Below are positions 8,236 through 15,495 of a stretch of 32,236 nt of DNA, in pieces. A program made the translations under genes and the position numbers. The DNA comes from an uncultured Lachnospiraceae bacterium. Its GTDB lineage: Bacteria; Bacillota_A; Clostridia; Lachnospirales; Lachnospiraceae. Below the pieces are notes generated by a model that worked only from the letters and a program-made list of their open reading frames with translations, did no database searches and was not told where the DNA came from. Position 1 is the first letter of the stretch; each line of letters opens with the position of its first letter. Where the stretch lies: NCBI GenBank assembly GCA_902801585.1, contig CADCIU010000042.1, positions 1 through 32,236 on the forward strand. Reading direction: 5' to 3'.

Positions 8236-8436
8236 CTGCTCTTCGCGGCGGAACCTTAACCCGTTACTGCGCTTCACTGCTCCGCCAGGCACCCTCACGG
8301 CACATGATAGGGCCCGCTTAGTGCTGCTTTGTTCCCAATCTGACACGGTTCACGGGGAATCATTGCGTAAGACCAAGACCCAAACTTCATCACAGCAAGC
8401 GGCAGGCAGCTGTTAAGGCTCCGCCCCGAAGAGCAG
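8236..8436 (-). ncRNA. ffs: Signal recognition particle RNA (SRP RNA)
   Basis: RNA scaffold of the signal recognition particle, which binds Ffh for cotranslational membrane targeting. Read on the minus strand it carries the conserved blocks GTTTGGGTC, TTACGCAA, GTGAACCGTGTCAG, AAAGCAGCACTAAG, TCATGTGCCGTGAGGGTG and CCTGG, in the same order as Bacillus scRNA. The ends pair: CTGCTCTTCG (8436-8427) with CGAAGAGCAG (8245-8236), extended by GGCGGAGCCTTAAC with GTTAAGGTTCCGCC. The 3' strand is followed by TTTTTT (8235-8230), so the closing helix may double as terminator. The domain IV tip (8323-8344) reads GTCAGATTGGGAACAAAGCA rather than the usual CAGGTCCGGAAGGAAGCAGC; the GGAA loop is kept. I see no Bacillus-like Alu domain. 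It lies directly downstream of tadA, a classic neighbour. The ends are inferred from pairing. Confidence 0.88.
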
Positions 8437-8443
8437 GACGGAA

Positions 8444-8470
8444 CGTGCGGGTGCGATATGCACCCGCACG
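8444..8470 (-). other. Perfect 11-bp hairpin at the 5' end of the SRP RNA transcript
   Basis: On the minus strand CGTGCGGGTGC (8470-8460), loop ATATC, then GCACCCGCACG (8454-8444). It has no T-run on either side, so it is not an ordinary terminator. It lies immediately after the predicted transcription start (about 8471) and 7 bases before the SRP RNA closing helix. It may be a precursor stem removed during 5' maturation, or may stand in for the missing Alu region (inference). Confidence 0.65.
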
Positions 8471-8477
8471 TGTAAAT

Positions 8478-8506
8478 ATAATAGTAGATTCAAATAGTAA
8501 AGTCAA
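8478..8506 (-). promoter_or_regulatory. Sigma-A-type promoter of the SRP RNA
   Basis: Minus strand: -35 TTGACT (8506-8501), a 17-base spacer, -10 TATTAT (8483-8478). It sits between the tadA stop and the hairpin, with a start expected near 8471. Confidence 0.8.
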
Positions 8507-8515
8507 TCAAAAGAT

Positions 8516-9049
8516 TCAATTGTCCGGTTCATCCGGTGCTTCGCCGGAAGACGCCTGCAGTTTGCGCAGTTTGTTGCGGCGGCGCAGGTCCTTAAAGAAT
8601 GTCTGCAGGATCTGCGTGCATTCTTCCCTCATAAGCCCGCTCTCCACGACGATCTGGTGGTTAAATTCATTGTTCTGCAGAATATTGAGGAGAGTGCCCG
8701 CACAGCCGGATTTAAAGCTGGGCGCGCCGATCACGACGCGGTCGATCCTGGACTGTACGAGAGCGCCCGCGCACATCTGGCAGGGTTCCAAGGTGACGTA
8801 CAGCGTGCAGCCTTCAAGCCGCCAGTCACCGACCTTTTTGTTGGCTTTGCGGATCGCTGTGATCTCGGCATGCGCAAGCGTCGTGTGATCCGTGTTCCGT
8901 CTGTTGTAACCGCGGCCGATGATCCGTCCGTCTGAGACGATCACTGCGCCGATCGGAACTTCTCCGAGCGCCAGCGCCTTTTCGGCCTGCTTCAGGGCGG
9001 CTCTCATATACTTTTTGTCATCACGGGAAAAAGTGCTGTCATCTGTCAC
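8516..9049 (-). CDS. tadA: tRNA-specific adenosine deaminase
   Basis: Converts A34 to inosine in the tRNA-Arg(ACG) wobble position. From the start chosen here (177 residues) the zinc/catalytic residues are H60 and E62 (LAHAEITAI) and C90/C93 (LEPCQMCAGAL), with the expected VPIGAVIV strand before them. I prefer GTG 9049 because GGAGG lies 8 bases upstream and the protein then starts with the usual short TadA N-terminus (MTDDSTFSRDDKKYM). An ATG at 9073 (185 residues) overlaps the stop of the upstream glucosaminidase as TAATG but has no visible ribosome site. The close packing behind two autolysin genes is odd for tadA. The SRP RNA follows directly, as in many Firmicutes where tadA, SRP RNA and dnaX are linked; dnaX is not here. 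Confidence 0.95.
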   Translation of the reverse strand: MTDDSTFSRDDKKYMRAALKQAEKALALGEVPIGAVIVSDGRIIGRGYNRRNTDHTTLAHAEITAIRKANKKVGDWRLEGCTLYVTLEPCQMCAGALVQSRIDRVVIGAPSFKSGCAGTLLNILQNNEFNHQIVVESGLMREECTQILQTFFKDLRRRNKLRKLQASSGEAPDEPDN

Positions 9050-9072
9050 CTGCGCGACCTCCGTTCCCGGCA

Positions 9073-10452
9073 TTATTTGTCGAACTGCGTCAGATTGTAG
9101 GTGTTGAGAACATCCATCGTGTGATCGACGTAGAGACTGCCGGTGGCGTATCCGTCGTTCTTGATATTCTGCAGATACTGCCTGGGACTCGTCACGCCCT
9201 TGAGGTTGGAGTATCTGGGAAGCTGGATAAATTCAAAGTATCCTTTCACACCCTGTTCCAGGTTGTCATAGACACGGAAGTTGTCGCGGATCGTTGTGAG
9301 AGTTCCCGCGGAGTATTCCTCTTTGGTAGAGAGATTGACACTCTTGCCTTTCCATGCGGTCCCGCACTTGAGACCGAAATAGTTGTGGTACTTCCAGGCG
9401 AGAGAGGACTCACCCCAGCCGCTTTCGTGGATCGCCTGCGCGATGATGGGGCTGTAAACTTTGATACCGTACTGAGGCGCATATTTGCGTACATATTTGG
9501 CGATATCAAGCACGAATTTCCTTCGGGATTCCGTGACATTATTGAGCTTTCCGACCACTTTAGTGATCTCAGCTTCTTTCTTTTGCTGAGAGGCCGTTGA
9601 TGTCGAGCTGCTGCTTTTCGTGCTGCTCGTGGAAGTGCTGCTGTTCTTCTGTGTGCTGCTCGACGAGGCAGTGGAAGACTTGGAAGTACTTTCGTTCTGC
9701 TTGGAATTCTCGGAGGCTTTAGCCGCTGCCGCATCCGCCGTTTTGCTGTCCTTGGCAGTGGTCTTGGAATCAGTCTTGGAATCGGAAGATGTCTTTTTGG
9801 CCGAGTCGGAAGACTTTGCGCTCTGATCCGAATTATTCTTTGCGGCTTTGACAACCGAAGAGGGGACGGATCCGGTCAATGCGCCGTTCTCTGTAAAGGT
9901 GTACTGCTTGCCCTGGACCGTTGTCTTTCCGGTGGCCATCACGCCGTTAGCCTGGAGATAGTAGTATTTTCCGCCGTAAAGGACCCATTTATTCCGAACG
10001 ACGTCGCCATTGGTGTCGATATAGAACCATTTCCCGTTCTTGACTTCCCACGCGGACCGGACATGACCGTTCTTGGTGAAATAATAGTACTTCATGCCTA
10101 TTTTGTACCATCCGGGACCTTCGACCATGGAACCGTCTTTTCTGAGGCGGAACTTTCTGGTCCCCAGGTTCAGCCATCCGGTCACCATATGTCCGTCTTT
10201 TTTGTCAAAATAGTACCATTTGCCGGAATTTAGCACCCATCCGGTCTTTTTGGCCCCGTTTGCATCGAGACAATATGTCTGGCCGCTCTTTGTGACGAAC
10301 TGTACTGTCGTCTTTTTGGAAGAGACAGAAGCTTCAGTGCGGTCTGCCGGTGCGGCGACCGCAGCGTGTGCGGACAGTGCAGGGATCGAAGCCGGAACAG
10401 TGGTGATCAGCATCGCGGTAGTTAATAAATAAGCACAAGTTCTTTTCATCAT
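9073..10452 (-). CDS. Secreted GH73 glucosaminidase with cell-wall-binding repeats (459 aa)
   Basis: A predicted peptidoglycan hydrolase (N-acetylglucosaminidase type) that acts on the cell wall. Residues 1-31 form a signal peptide (MMKRTCAYLLTTAMLITTV, cleavage near SAHAAVA). About seven repeats of roughly 20 residues (50-195; units such as TGWVLNSGKWYYFDKK) match the choline/glucan-binding CW_binding family. A Ser/Lys/Thr-rich linker follows (196-295). The GH73 domain spans about 300-459; PIIAQAIHESGWGESSLA contains the likely catalytic glutamate and YHNYFGLKCG follows. The C-terminus closely resembles the 877-residue paralogue upstream (DGYATGSLYV, then NLTQFDK). ATG 10452 has AAGGATG upstream. 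The 69-base gap to the paralogue's stop shows no terminator, and its own stop touches tadA, so the three genes probably form one transcript. Confidence 0.93.
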   Translation of the reverse strand: MMKRTCAYLLTTAMLITTVPASIPALSAHAAVAAPADRTEASVSSKKTTVQFVTKSGQTYCLDANGAKKTGWVLNSGKWYYFDKKDGHMVTGWLNLGTRKFRLRKDGSMVEGPGWYKIGMKYYYFTKNGHVRSAWEVKNGKWFYIDTNGDVVRNKWVLYGGKYYYLQANGVMATGKTTVQGKQYTFTENGALTGSVPSSVVKAAKNNSDQSAKSSDSAKKTSSDSKTDSKTTAKDSKTADAAAAKASENSKQNESTSKSSTASSSSTQKNSSTSTSSTKSSSSTSTASQQKKEAEITKVVGKLNNVTESRRKFVLDIAKYVRKYAPQYGIKVYSPIIAQAIHESGWGESSLAWKYHNYFGLKCGTAWKGKSVNLSTKEEYSAGTLTTIRDNFRVYDNLEQGVKGYFEFIQLPRYSNLKGVTSPRQYLQNIKNDGYATGSLYVDHTMDVLNTYNLTQFDK

Positions 10453-10521
10453 AGTATCATCCTTTTTTCAGCTTTATAAGTCGGGGTCTTAGGCTTCTGA
10501 CCTGCTGCGCAGATCTTATGA

Positions 10522-13155
10522 TCATTTATCAAAGCGGGTCAGGTTCTCGCTGACGAGCACAGCATATGTATTCTGGACGTATCTGCTGGAAGTCGCGTAT
10601 CCGTCTTCCTTGATCTTCTCGAGATACCGATAGGGATTGGTCTCGCCGATCAGGTTGTTATACCGTGTCCTGTTTCGGAACAGGAACTCGAAATACCCCT
10701 TGACGCCTTCTTCCATGTTGTCATAGGCGCGGAAGTTGGCGGAAATTGTCGTGTAAGTGCCGGGTGTGTACTCCTCACCGGTGAGCATGTTCACGCTCTT
10801 TCCGGTCCAAAGCGTGCCGCACTTGAGGCCGAAGAAATTGTTGTACTCTTTGCTCAGCCTGGATTCACCGGAAGCGCTCTCTAAAATTGCCTGGGCAATA
10901 ATGGGACTGACTACTTTTACGCCGTACATGGGCGCGTATTTCTGAATCAGGGGCGCAATGCACTCGATGAATTCTTTGCGGTTGCTGTAGGAATAAGTGT
11001 TGGGAACCAGTGCTCCGTCGGAGGCAAAGTAGTATCTGGTCCCGCCGATCGTGTGATATCCGGTGAGCATGACGCCGTTTTTATTCAGGTAGAACTTTCT
11101 GGATCCCAGCGTGAGCCATCCGGTCATCATCTTGCAGTTTTTGTCAAAATAGTACCATTTGCCGCTGAATTTCTGCCAACCCTTGGTATAGGCGCCGTCT
11201 TTGCGGAGCAGGTATTTGCTGTTTCCGATGTACCTGCAGCCGGTCACCATATTGCCGGACGGGCGGAAGTAGTAGATCTTGCCGCTTGGTTTATACCAGC
11301 CCGTCATCATGACGCCGTTGCTCTTGAAGAAGTATGTAAGACCGTTTATGATCTTCCAGCCCTTAGCGGCGTAGCCGTCGGAAGTGAGGTAGTAAGTGGA
11401 TGACCCGTACTTGAACCAACCTGTTCGCATCTGGCCTTTGTCATTGAGAAAATAGGTCTTGTTGCCGGTGATCAGCTTGCCGGTCTTCATGACCCCGCTG
11501 CCGTCGAAGTAGTACCAGTTGCTGCCGTACTTGAGCCATCCGGTCTGAAGGGTGTTGTCTTTTTTGACATAGCATTTGCCCTTGGAGGTCGTGACCCAGA
11601 CCGGGCCGGTCCTGCGCCTTCCGGCATCCGAGAATACATACAGCTTGCCGTCGACTTTGTGGATACCGGTGTATCTTGCAAATGTTTCGGGATCCAGATA
11701 ATAGCGGGCATCGTTATAAGTGAGCCATCCGGTTTTGAGCCTGCCCTCATTGTCGGGATCAGCGTAGTAATAATTCTTGCCGACTTTGAACCAACCGGTC
11801 TTCAGAACGCCGTTCTGATCCAGGTAGAAAGTAGAGCTTTCCAAATTCAGGAATCCTGTCGCTTTGCTTCCGTCAGAATTGATATAGCTCCACTGGTCAT
11901 CCTGTTTGACCCATCCGGTCCCGATCTTCGCATCGGCTCCGGCAACAGCCGTGACCTTGGATGAGGCGTTGACAGTGACCATCGTGGCCTCGAGAAGACC
12001 TTCGGTTTCCTGCAGAACTTCGGCGCCTTCAGCTGTCCCTGCGGCAACAGCAGCCGGATCTGTGACCAGAGCACCCTCTGCTGTCTCTGCAGCCGGATCT
12101 GTGACCAGAGCGCCCTCTGTTGTCTCTGCAGCCGGATCTGTGACCAGAGCGCTTTCTGCTGTCTCTGCAGCCGGATCTGTGACCAGAGCGCCTTCTGTTG
12201 TCTCTGCAGCCGGGTCTGTGACCAGAGCGCCTTCTGTTGTCTCTGCAGCCGGGTCTGTGACCAGTGTGCCCGTTTCCTCCGTGAGAGCGGGGGATTCTTC
12301 GGTGATGGCAGCGACTTCCGCGGTGGTGCCGGCACTTGCAGCGGTTTCATCGGCCGCCGCGGTTTCAGCAGTTTCTGAAGCAGCATCTTCATCGGTCGCC
12401 GCGATTTTCATGGTCGTGTCAGCTGCAAGTACAGCCGCGGCTTCTTCGGTCTCTGCGGCTTCTGCAGTGTTCTTTACAGCTTCTTCGGTCTCTGCGATTT
12501 CTGCAGCATCTGCAGCATCTGCAGCTTCTGCAGTCACAGCTTCTTCTGCAGTTGTTTCAGTGTCTGCGGATGCAACAGCGGTTTCAGCGGCTGCAGCATC
12601 TTCATCAGCAGAACCGGCGGCAGCATCTTCAGGAGCAGCGCTGTCAGTCGTTTCATCGACACCGACGGCATCTTCAGCGGGTGCCTCGGAATCAATTTCT
12701 TTAATTTCTTCAAGTTCTTCTTTTTCCTGATCTTCCTGTTCTTCGGGTTCAGAGACATCGATCACATAGATATAGCTGATCTCGTCGACGCCGTCGGTAA
12801 GATCGAGTTCGATCTGACCGGTGCCCGGTGATATGGCCTCCAGAACACCGTTGTCATCGATCGTGACAATGTCAGGTGTTACAGAGTTCCATACATGAGA
12901 AATGGAGCCGGATGCGGAATTCTGATCGTATTCCGCAGTGATCTGATAGGAATCTCCCGTATTTAATTCCAAAGCCTCTTCCGTATCAAGAACCGTTTCT
13001 TCATCGTTCATGACTTTGACGACAACACTGATCTCAATGAGAAGGTCGGATGCTGCGTCTGTCTCAGCGGCTTTCACTTGATAAGAGGGGAAGCCTGCAG
13101 ATACAGGAGATAATGCCAGACAACCTGCTAAAAGAAGAGCAATTCTGCGTTTCAT
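10522..13155 (-). CDS. Large secreted GH73 glucosaminidase with Big2-like domain, acidic repeats and 15 wall-binding repeats (877 aa)
   Basis: A predicted cell-wall glucosaminidase. A signal peptide (MKRRIALLLAGCLALSPVSA) is followed by a Big2-like domain (about 40-135; SVTPDIVTIDDNGVLEAISP). Residues 140-390 are a low-complexity Ala/Glu/Thr stalk, including six near-identical 13-residue repeats of the type LVTDPAAETTEGA. About 15 cell-wall-binding repeats (about 410-730; GWLKYGSNWYYFDGSG type) come next. The C-terminal GH73 domain (about 735-877) has the likely catalytic glutamate in AQAILESASGESRLS and YNNFFGLKCG. The stalk is very acidic, while the wall-binding part is basic and aromatic. 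ATG 13155 has AAGGAG 8 bases upstream and a good promoter at 13195-13223. It is paralogous to the 459-residue gene downstream, probably by tandem duplication followed by linker divergence. Confidence 0.93.
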   Translation of the reverse strand: MKRRIALLLAGCLALSPVSAGFPSYQVKAAETDAASDLLIEISVVVKVMNDEETVLDTEEALELNTGDSYQITAEYDQNSASGSISHVWNSVTPDIVTIDDNGVLEAISPGTGQIELDLTDGVDEISYIYVIDVSEPEEQEDQEKEELEEIKEIDSEAPAEDAVGVDETTDSAAPEDAAAGSADEDAAAAETAVASADTETTAEEAVTAEAADAADAAEIAETEEAVKNTAEAAETEEAAAVLAADTTMKIAATDEDAASETAETAAADETAASAGTTAEVAAITEESPALTEETGTLVTDPAAETTEGALVTDPAAETTEGALVTDPAAETAESALVTDPAAETTEGALVTDPAAETAEGALVTDPAAVAAGTAEGAEVLQETEGLLEATMVTVNASSKVTAVAGADAKIGTGWVKQDDQWSYINSDGSKATGFLNLESSTFYLDQNGVLKTGWFKVGKNYYYADPDNEGRLKTGWLTYNDARYYLDPETFARYTGIHKVDGKLYVFSDAGRRRTGPVWVTTSKGKCYVKKDNTLQTGWLKYGSNWYYFDGSGVMKTGKLITGNKTYFLNDKGQMRTGWFKYGSSTYYLTSDGYAAKGWKIINGLTYFFKSNGVMMTGWYKPSGKIYYFRPSGNMVTGCRYIGNSKYLLRKDGAYTKGWQKFSGKWYYFDKNCKMMTGWLTLGSRKFYLNKNGVMLTGYHTIGGTRYYFASDGALVPNTYSYSNRKEFIECIAPLIQKYAPMYGVKVVSPIIAQAILESASGESRLSKEYNNFFGLKCGTLWTGKSVNMLTGEEYTPGTYTTISANFRAYDNMEEGVKGYFEFLFRNRTRYNNLIGETNPYRYLEKIKEDGYATSSRYVQNTYAVLVSENLTRFDK
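12053..12265 (-). repeat. In-frame 39-bp tandem repeat, about 5.5 copies
   Basis: Units begin at 12053, 12092, 12131, 12170, 12209 and 12248 (exactly 39 bases apart) and differ by only a few bases. They encode the 13-residue repeat LVTDPAAETTEGA in the stalk of the 877-residue wall protein. Copy-number change would lengthen or shorten the stalk without shifting frame. Confidence 0.95.
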
Positions 13156-13194
13156 TCGAAACTCCTTCCGAAACTGTTAAAAATAATTAATAAG

Positions 13195-13223
13195 ATTATA
13201 ACGAATAAATTACAAAAATGCAA
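13195..13223 (-). promoter_or_regulatory. Promoter of the GH73-GH73-tadA transcript
   Basis: Minus strand: -35 TTGCAT (13223-13218), a 17-base spacer, -10 TATAAT (13200-13195). The start is expected near 13188, giving a short AT-rich leader before ATG 13155. Confidence 0.75.
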
Positions 13224-13361
13224 ATATATTAGCGACAAAATGTAACAAAATGTTAATAATTTGATGTATGGGGGATATTTTGGGATAGTTTAGAAGGGAA
13301 AAAAATGAAATCCGGCTGATCGAATCCTGCCGGAACTGCGAAAAAGCTTGAAAATGCACAG

Positions 13362-13396
13362 AAAAAAACTGCCGAACCATTGCTGATTCGGCAGTT
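13362..13396 (-). terminator. Terminator of tRNA-Lys
   Basis: Minus strand stem AACTGCCGAA (13396-13387) with TTCGGCAGTT (13376-13367), a 10-base loop, then a T-run to 13362. It lies 10 bases beyond the tRNA 3' end. Confidence 0.88.
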
Positions 13397-13405
13397 ATTC
13401 GTTCG

Positions 13406-13478
13406 TGCGCCTCCAGGGACTCGAACCCTGGACACCCTGATTAAGAGTCAGGTGCTCTACCAACTGAGCTAGAAGCGC
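13406..13478 (-). tRNA. tRNA-Lys (anticodon CTT)
   Basis: A 73-base cloverleaf on the minus strand. The acceptor stem GCGCTTC pairs with GAGGCGC (one G-U), the D-arm contains AGCTCAGTTGGTAGAGC, the anticodon stem CCTGA/TCAGG encloses the loop CTCTTAA (anticodon CTT), and the T-arm is CCAGG/GTTCGAGTC/CCTGG. The discriminator is A and CCA is not encoded. It reads AAG codons. Confidence 0.97.
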
Positions 13479-13527
13479 TTATTCAATTCTGCGTCGAAAT
13501 TGTTTTCTTATCTGTGACGCAAGTGTT

Positions 13528-13556
13528 ATTATAGGGGAAGAGTTTTAGAAATGCAA
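13528..13556 (-). promoter_or_regulatory. Promoter of tRNA-Lys
   Basis: Minus strand: -35 TTGCAT (13556-13551), a 17-base spacer, perfect -10 TATAAT (13533-13528). The precursor would carry roughly 40 bases before the mature tRNA. Confidence 0.82.
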
Positions 13557-13634
13557 GAGTTTTTTAAAAAAAATTTCCGAAGCATATTTTCGGGGTAAAA
13601 TACATTACTGCAGACAGAGAGGAAAAGAACGTAT

Positions 13635-14399
13635 ATGATTTTTGACACACATGCGCACTATGATGATGAAGCTTTTGACAATGACCGCGATGCGCTGATC
13701 GCAGGCCTTCCTGCAGCGGGGATCGGACGGGTCGTCAATATCGCAGCATCTCCCGGGAGCATTGATGAATGCCTGGAGCTTGCCCATAAATACCCGCACG
13801 TGTACTGTGCTTTGGGGATCCATCCGGAACACTGCGCCGATATGACGGAAGAACTGCTATGTGAGATCAGGGAAAAGCTCAGCGATCCGAAGGCAGTCGC
13901 CGTGGGAGAGATCGGACTTGATTATTACTGGCCGGAACCGGATCAGGAACTTCAGAGGCACTGGTTCGCGAGACAGCTGCAGTTGGCCGCGGAAGTCGAT
14001 CTTCCTGTGGTCGTCCATTCGAGAGAAGCGGCCGCGGATACATATCGGATCATGAAAGAAAACCATGCTGAGAAGACCGGAGGTGTGGTACACTGTTATT
14101 CCTACAGCGCGCCCATGGCAAAGGAATTTGTCAAAATGGGGTTCTATATCGGAGTGGGCGGCGTTGTTACATTTAAGAATGCCAGAAAACTGGTCGAAGT
14201 GGTAAAAGAGATACCTTTGGAGCGGCTGCTCCTTGAGACGGACTGCCCTTATCTTGCACCCGTGCCTTTTAGGGGGAAGAGAAATTCATCGTTGTATCTT
14301 CCATATGTAGTCAGCAAGATCGCGGAGATCAAGGGCATTACTAAAGAGGAAGTTATCCGTGTGACCCGGCAGAACGCGGAAAAGATGTACAGACTGTGA
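13635..14399 (+). CDS. tatD: TatD-family metal-dependent deoxyribonuclease
   Basis: A cytoplasmic amidohydrolase-fold nuclease of 254 residues, the usual TatD length. Metal ligands are in place: H6 and H8 (DTHAH), E92 (AVGEIGLD), H128 (VVVHSREA), H153 (GVVHCYS) and D203 (LLETDCPYLAP). Family members are 3'-5' DNA exonucleases, with proposed roles in DNA repair or quality control. ATG 13635 has AGAGGAAAA about 9 bases upstream; a possible -10 TAAAAT lies near 13597 without a good -35. rsmA follows after 46 bases on the same strand. In many Firmicutes a ribonuclease M5 gene (rnmV) sits between these two; it is absent here. Confidence 0.95.
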   Translation: MIFDTHAHYDDEAFDNDRDALIAGLPAAGIGRVVNIAASPGSIDECLELAHKYPHVYCALGIHPEHCADMTEELLCEIREKLSDPKAVAVGEIGLDYYWPEPDQELQRHWFARQLQLAAEVDLPVVVHSREAAADTYRIMKENHAEKTGGVVHCYSYSAPMAKEFVKMGFYIGVGGVVTFKNARKLVEVVKEIPLERLLLETDCPYLAPVPFRGKRNSSLYLPYVVSKIAEIKGITKEEVIRVTRQNAEKMYRL

Positions 14400-14445
14400 T
14401 CCGGGACGCTGAAAATACGGATCACAGGACAGATCGGAGAGGAAT

Positions 14446-15315
14446 ATGAGAGAACTGTTAGCAACACCGGGAGCGACCCGGTATATTTTGGAAAAATACG
14501 GAATCAGGGCCAGGAAAAAGTACGGGCAGAATTTTCTGATCGATGCCAATGTGATCAGAAATATTGTGGAAGCGGCTCAGATCACGGAGGAGGACTGCGT
14601 TCTGGAGATCGGACCGGGAATCGGCAGCATGACACAGCTCCTGTCAAGCGCTGCAGGACGGGTGGTCTGTGTGGAGATTGACGAGAGTCTGCAGCCCGTC
14701 CTTGACGAGACGCTGGAAGACTGTGCCAATGTCACGATCCTGTGGCAGGATATTCTGAAGACAGATCTGAAAATGATCTGCGAAGAGTATAACGAAGGAA
14801 AGCCCCTCAAAGTCGTGGCAAATCTTCCATATTATGTGACGACGCCGATCCTGATGCAGCTGCTCGAGCAAAAGAATGTGTTCACCAGCATCACGGTCAT
14901 GGTCCAGAAGGAAGTGGCGGACAGGATCCGCTCGGGGCCGGGCAGCAAGGAATACGGGGCGCTGTCGCTGGCTGTGCAGTATTTTGCCAGGCCGGAAGCG
15001 GTGATGACGGTCTCGCCCTCTTCCTTTATACCCAGGCCCGGCGTAGACAGCACTGTGCTCTGTCTGAAGGCTTTTGACAAGCCGCCGGTCGAATGCGATG
15101 AGAAAGTCATGTTCGCGCTGATCCGAGCGGCCTTCAACCAAAGGCGGAAAACTCTGGCCAATGCGATCTCCCACGGATACTGCCTGGAAGGGCGAACCTT
15201 CACGAGGGAAGAAGTGACGGAGGCTTTGGAGAAAACAGGACTTCCGGCGACGGTCAGAGGAGAAGCGCTCACGCTGGAGCAGTTTGCGCAGCTATCCCGG
15301 GTACTGGGCGGATGA
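14446..15315 (+). CDS. rsmA: 16S rRNA dimethyladenosine transferase
   Basis: RsmA/KsgA dimethylates the two adjacent adenosines in the 3' terminal helix of 16S rRNA, using SAM, late in small-subunit assembly. The 289-residue protein has the N-terminal QNFL motif at 28-31, SAM-binding motif I LEIGPGIG at 53-60, and the catalytic NLPYY motif at 126-130 followed by VTTPI. The C-terminal helical domain contains AAFNQRRKTLANA. ATG 14446 has GGAGAGGA 6 bases upstream. It probably shares a transcript with tatD. No obvious terminator hairpin follows before the promoter at 15383. Confidence 0.97.
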   Translation: MRELLATPGATRYILEKYGIRARKKYGQNFLIDANVIRNIVEAAQITEEDCVLEIGPGIGSMTQLLSSAAGRVVCVEIDESLQPVLDETLEDCANVTILWQDILKTDLKMICEEYNEGKPLKVVANLPYYVTTPILMQLLEQKNVFTSITVMVQKEVADRIRSGPGSKEYGALSLAVQYFARPEAVMTVSPSSFIPRPGVDSTVLCLKAFDKPPVECDEKVMFALIRAAFNQRRKTLANAISHGYCLEGRTFTREEVTEALEKTGLPATVRGEALTLEQFAQLSRVLGG

Positions 15316-15382
15316 CCGGTATCGGAGTCCGGTGAGACGGAAAGTAAATGCGTTTGAAAGAGAAGGTTGAGCGGCTTTGTTT

Positions 15383-15411
15383 TTGACATTGCCATAGGCG
15401 TATGCTAAACT
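15383..15411 (+). promoter_or_regulatory. Near-consensus promoter for the TPR/AAA-like gene
   Basis: -35 TTGACA (15383-15388, perfect), a 17-base spacer, -10 TAAACT (15406-15411). The leader would be about 78 bases and contains a small CCCTG-TTTTT-CAGGG hairpin (15428-15442). Confidence 0.8.
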
Positions 15412-15495
15412 GAAATTAGTAATTTTGCCCTGTTTTTCAGGGAATGGGAGTCGGTTTGTAGTAAATTGTGACGAGTAACTGACTGAGGTTAAAAG

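Noticed and set aside
7931..8346. Small frames on both strands in the gap before the radical SAM gene
   Set aside because: They lie in the inverted-repeat element and SRP RNA, whose structure explains the sequence.
12053..12265. Possible CRISPR array
   Set aside because: The repeats are contiguous 39-base units without unique spacers and are in frame in a coding gene.
11906..12730. A 274-codon open frame on the plus strand, rich in Ala, Ser and Val
   Set aside because: It is the antisense of the repetitive acidic stalk of the 877-residue wall protein. Low-complexity GC-rich codons leave the opposite strand open, and there is no ribosome site or domain.
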